DNA from: an uncultured Roseobacter sp.
GTDB lineage: Bacteria; Pseudomonadota; Alphaproteobacteria; Rhodobacterales; Rhodobacteraceae
Assembly (NCBI RefSeq): GCF_947495025.1
Contig: NZ_CANLXG010000001.1
Coordinates: forward strand, 992,001 to 1,056,000
Direction of reading: 5' to 3'
DNA length: 64,000 bases
Position 1 is the first letter of the stretch. Every line of letters begins with the position of its first letter. Shown one piece after another: positions 61,113-64,000 of this stretch. A program made the translations under genes and the position numbers. The notes below the pieces were generated by a model. The model had not been told where the DNA came from. It saw only the letters and a list, made by a program, of their open reading frames with translations, and did not search any database.

Positions 61113-61684
61113 TCCGGCACCTCAGATGGCACACGCGACGGTGCGCGATAGACATCGCTGGGCTGGGCGATACGCGGATCCCCGATACCGTCCTGCACCC
61201 GATCGGTGCGTGATTTATCGCGGCGCCGTTTCACAAATGGCTCTTCGCTGTGATGCGCCTTAACGAAATCGGCCACCCACTTCAGGATGATCGCCGGCAT
61301 CGGAACCTTTTCGACGATTTCCTCACCGGAATCTGCATAATCCTGCGCTTCGTAAGGCGAGGCGGTGACCTGTATCACGTCAAGTGGCGCGGAAGACTGA
61401 CTATCCTCGGAGGCGCGGAGAATAACGTAAAGCGAAGGATCATGTGTTCCGAGCTCGTGCGCATAGGCCTCGGTGTCCGAAACATAAAGCCAGACATCGC
61501 GCGTTGCGGCATGAAAGTCGGAAACATCGCCATCCTCGCGGAGCAGTTTCCAGTCAGCCTGCGGCGCACCAGGAAGCAGACCACCCGCCTTCCAGACCCA
61601 TCTGGCCCAGCGCGTGATACCCGGCGACCGTCTCATCACCACCCCGACAGGCAGCGATTGCGCATTTGGATAGGCTACACCCAA
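61109..61684 (-). CDS. DUF3305-type protein
   Basis: LPVGVVMRRSPGITRWARWVWKAGGLLPG...; ATGA overlap with the DUF3306 gene; fdh context. Confidence 0.8.
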   Translation of the reverse strand: MGVAYPNAQSLPVGVVMRRSPGITRWARWVWKAGGLLPGAPQADWKLLREDGDVSDFHAATRDVWLYVSDTEAYAHELGTHDPSLYVILRASEDSQSSAPLDVIQVTASPYEAQDYADSGEEIVEKVPMPAIILKWVADFVKAHHSEEPFVKRRRDKSRTDRVQDGIGDPRIAQPSDVYRAPSRVPSEVPE

Positions 61685-62013
61685 ATCAGTTCCCTGTTTT
61701 CTTGTTTGGTCCAGCCTAGCAAATCAGACGCATTATCCCAGAAAAAACTGCATACAACCGCGCACAATCACTCACAGCCTTTTGCGCCAGCGCACCGGAG
61801 CCCGGATACAGCCATGTTTCAAAGGCAAATTGCAGCGTTTCGCAGAGCAAAACAGAAAGGGAATTATTCTGCACTTCTCACAGGGTGCTGCGTATTTTGC
61901 CCTTTTTGATCGCCGAATCCTGTTTACCTCTGCGGCCAGACCTGAATAGCTGTGAACGCTGCTGTCCTGTGCGGACCGGCCGCCCCGGCGGAGCAGCAAG
62001 ACAGGGAGAGGAT

Positions 62014-63966
62014 ATGACGCGCAAACTGATCCTGTGTGACTGCCTTGGCAGCCAGTCGCCGGACGCCGGCACAATTACCCGCGTGACCGGGCTCGACTGT
62101 GCGGGCATGCTCACCGACGCCTGCGGTGGACAGATCGACCACACCGCCCGCCTGATGCAGGATGGCGATGTGATGATCGCCTGCCAGCAGATGGCAGGAC
62201 TTTTCACCGATCTTGCGGCAGAGATCGGCGTTGACACCCCGGCTTTTGTCGATATCCGCGACCGCTCCGGCTGGAGTGATGGCGCGGAGGCCGCACACCC
62301 GAAAACCGCAGCACTTGTGGCCGAAGCGCTTCTGCCTGCCACCGCCGGAAAGAGCGTGGATATCGTCTCGGAGGGCGTCTGCCTGATCACTGGCCCGGCA
62401 GACGCAGCGCTCGCGGCAGCACAGGAACTCTGTGAAAGCCTGTCGGTGACTGTGCTTCTGGACGCACCCGCACCCGTTGATCACGGCCAGAGTTTTGACG
62501 TGGTCGCCGGCAGGATCGCCCGGGCTTCCGGGACGCTGGGTCAGTTCAGCCTGCGCATCGACGGCTTCTGTCAGGTCATTCAGGGCGGCCGGGGAGATAC
62601 CGGCTGGAGCGATCCGCGAGACGGGGCCATGACGGAATGCGATATCCTGCTGGACCTGAGCGGTGCCCCTGCCCGTTTCAGCGCCCACGAGAAACGCGAC
62701 GGTTATCTGCGTGCGGATCCGCGCAACCCCGGCGAGGTGTCGCGCGTCCTGCTTGAGGCAGTACAACTGACCGGCACTTTTGAAAAACCGCTTTATGTGC
62801 GCCTCGAAGAGTCGCTCTGCGCGCATTCGCGGGCTGAAAAACCCGCCTGTTCCAAGTGTCTCAATGCCTGCCCGACCGGCGCGATCACGTCTGCCGGCGA
62901 GCATGTCGCCATTGATCCGATGATCTGTGCGGGCTGCGGCGCGTGTTCGGCGCTCTGCCCCTCCGGCGCGATCAGCTATGACGCACCGCCGGTATCTACC
63001 GTTTTCTCACGTCTGAATACACTGGCCTCGACCTACCGCAAAGCAGGCGGCACAGACCCGCGCCTGCTGGTGCACGACGGTTATGGCCGCGAAATGATCT
63101 CTCTGGCCGCACGCCATGGTCGCGGCCTGCCCGCCGATGTCATCCCGATGGAAACCGATGCGCTCGCAGGGTTTGGCCATGCGGAGATGCTTGCAGCACT
63201 GGCCTGCGGTTTTGCGACCGTCAGCATTCTGCTGGCACCGAAATCAGATCGCGAGGTCCTCACGTCGGAAACCGCGCTCGCCAATGCCGTAACCGGCGAA
63301 CCGACCGTCGCACTGCTGGATGTGAACGATCCTGATGCACTGTCTGACACGCTCTTCGATGCCGCAGCGACGACTGCACTGTCAGACCCAGTACTGCCCA
63401 TCGGCACCCGCCGTCAGGTCACACGGCTCGCAGCGCGTGCGCTCCGGCCTGATACGGAAGCGCTTGCTCTGCCCGAAGCAGCGCCCTACGGGGCCGTATT
63501 GGTGGACACCGATGCATGCACCCTTTGTCTTGCCTGTGTATCGCTGTGTCCGTCAGGCGCGCTTGGAGATAACGCCGACCTGCCACAGCTGCGCTTTCAG
63601 GAAGACGCCTGCCTGCAGTGCGGGCTCTGCAGCAATGTATGTCCCGAGAAAGCAATTACCCTGGAACCTCGCCTGGATCTGACAGACGCAGCCTTTACCC
63701 AGAAGGTTCTGCACGAGGAGGACCCCTTTGCCTGCGTGGAATGCGGCACTCTTTTTGGGACGAAATCAACGGTCGAGCGGATTATGGAAAAGCTCGCCGG
63801 GAACCATCATATGTTTGCGACTTCAGACGCAGCGCGCATGATCCAGATGTGCGACAACTGCCGGATTCAGGCCCAGTACCATTCCGAGAACAACCCGTTT
63901 TCAGGCGGCGAAAAGCCCAGAGTGCGTACAACCGATGACTACCTGAGCAAACGCAGGGATCACTGA
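62014..63966 (+). CDS. Multi-cluster 4Fe-4S ferredoxin-type protein of the fdh region
   Basis: CSKCLNACPTGAI, CAGCGACSALCPSGAI, CTLCLACVSLCPSGAL, CLQCGLCSNVCPEKAI; C-terminal CVEC...CDNC. Confidence 0.88.
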   Translation: MTRKLILCDCLGSQSPDAGTITRVTGLDCAGMLTDACGGQIDHTARLMQDGDVMIACQQMAGLFTDLAAEIGVDTPAFVDIRDRSGWSDGAEAAHPKTAALVAEALLPATAGKSVDIVSEGVCLITGPADAALAAAQELCESLSVTVLLDAPAPVDHGQSFDVVAGRIARASGTLGQFSLRIDGFCQVIQGGRGDTGWSDPRDGAMTECDILLDLSGAPARFSAHEKRDGYLRADPRNPGEVSRVLLEAVQLTGTFEKPLYVRLEESLCAHSRAEKPACSKCLNACPTGAITSAGEHVAIDPMICAGCGACSALCPSGAISYDAPPVSTVFSRLNTLASTYRKAGGTDPRLLVHDGYGREMISLAARHGRGLPADVIPMETDALAGFGHAEMLAALACGFATVSILLAPKSDREVLTSETALANAVTGEPTVALLDVNDPDALSDTLFDAAATTALSDPVLPIGTRRQVTRLAARALRPDTEALALPEAAPYGAVLVDTDACTLCLACVSLCPSGALGDNADLPQLRFQEDACLQCGLCSNVCPEKAITLEPRLDLTDAAFTQKVLHEEDPFACVECGTLFGTKSTVERIMEKLAGNHHMFATSDAARMIQMCDNCRIQAQYHSENNPFSGGEKPRVRTTDDYLSKRRDH

Positions 63967-64000
63967 AGTTGCAGCGGCGCACCCAGATCGGCCGGGGTCA

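Overview
The window is about 64 kb of GC-rich chromosomal DNA. Gene content (glpSTPQUV-type glycerol ABC transporter, beta-hydroxyaspartate cycle, DUF3305/DUF3306-type formate dehydrogenase locus) suggests a Rhodobacteraceae/Roseobacter-like alphaproteobacterium; this is inference. I see no rRNA, tRNA, CRISPR array, transposase or phage gene. From left to right: (1) the 3' end of a ROK-family gene, a CRTAC1/ASPIC FG-GAP protein and a convergent di-heme cytochrome c peroxidase; (2) a long minus-strand run gap-edd-eda-frk-glgP-glgB-glgC-glgA-glgX-malQ-pgm, with a LacI-type palindrome upstream of gap; (3) an Fe-ADH, glpK and a glycerol ABC transporter/glpD operon, with divergent glpR; (4) a creatininase-family gene; (5) a compact minus-strand locus of about 9.1 kb (33702-42812) encoding a Ser/Thr kinase, an FHA protein, a PP2C phosphatase, a third P-loop GTPase, two dissimilar dynamin-like GTPases, a Roadblock/LC7-like small protein and an orphan protein, with no type VI secretion genes nearby; this is the best candidate for an undescribed system; (6) the beta-hydroxyaspartate cycle operon bhcABCD with divergent bhcR, then a TRAP transporter/amidase/2-hydroxyacid dehydrogenase operon; (7) a formate dehydrogenase locus with accessory genes, including a 43-aa ORF absent from the supplied ORF track. 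Notable non-coding signals are a hairpin that would bury the start codon and RBS of the FHA gene, repeated AT-rich operator-like elements between bhcA and bhcR with a close match upstream of the TRAP operon, and several perfect GC hairpins between cistrons. All family calls come from reading motifs; no database search was run.
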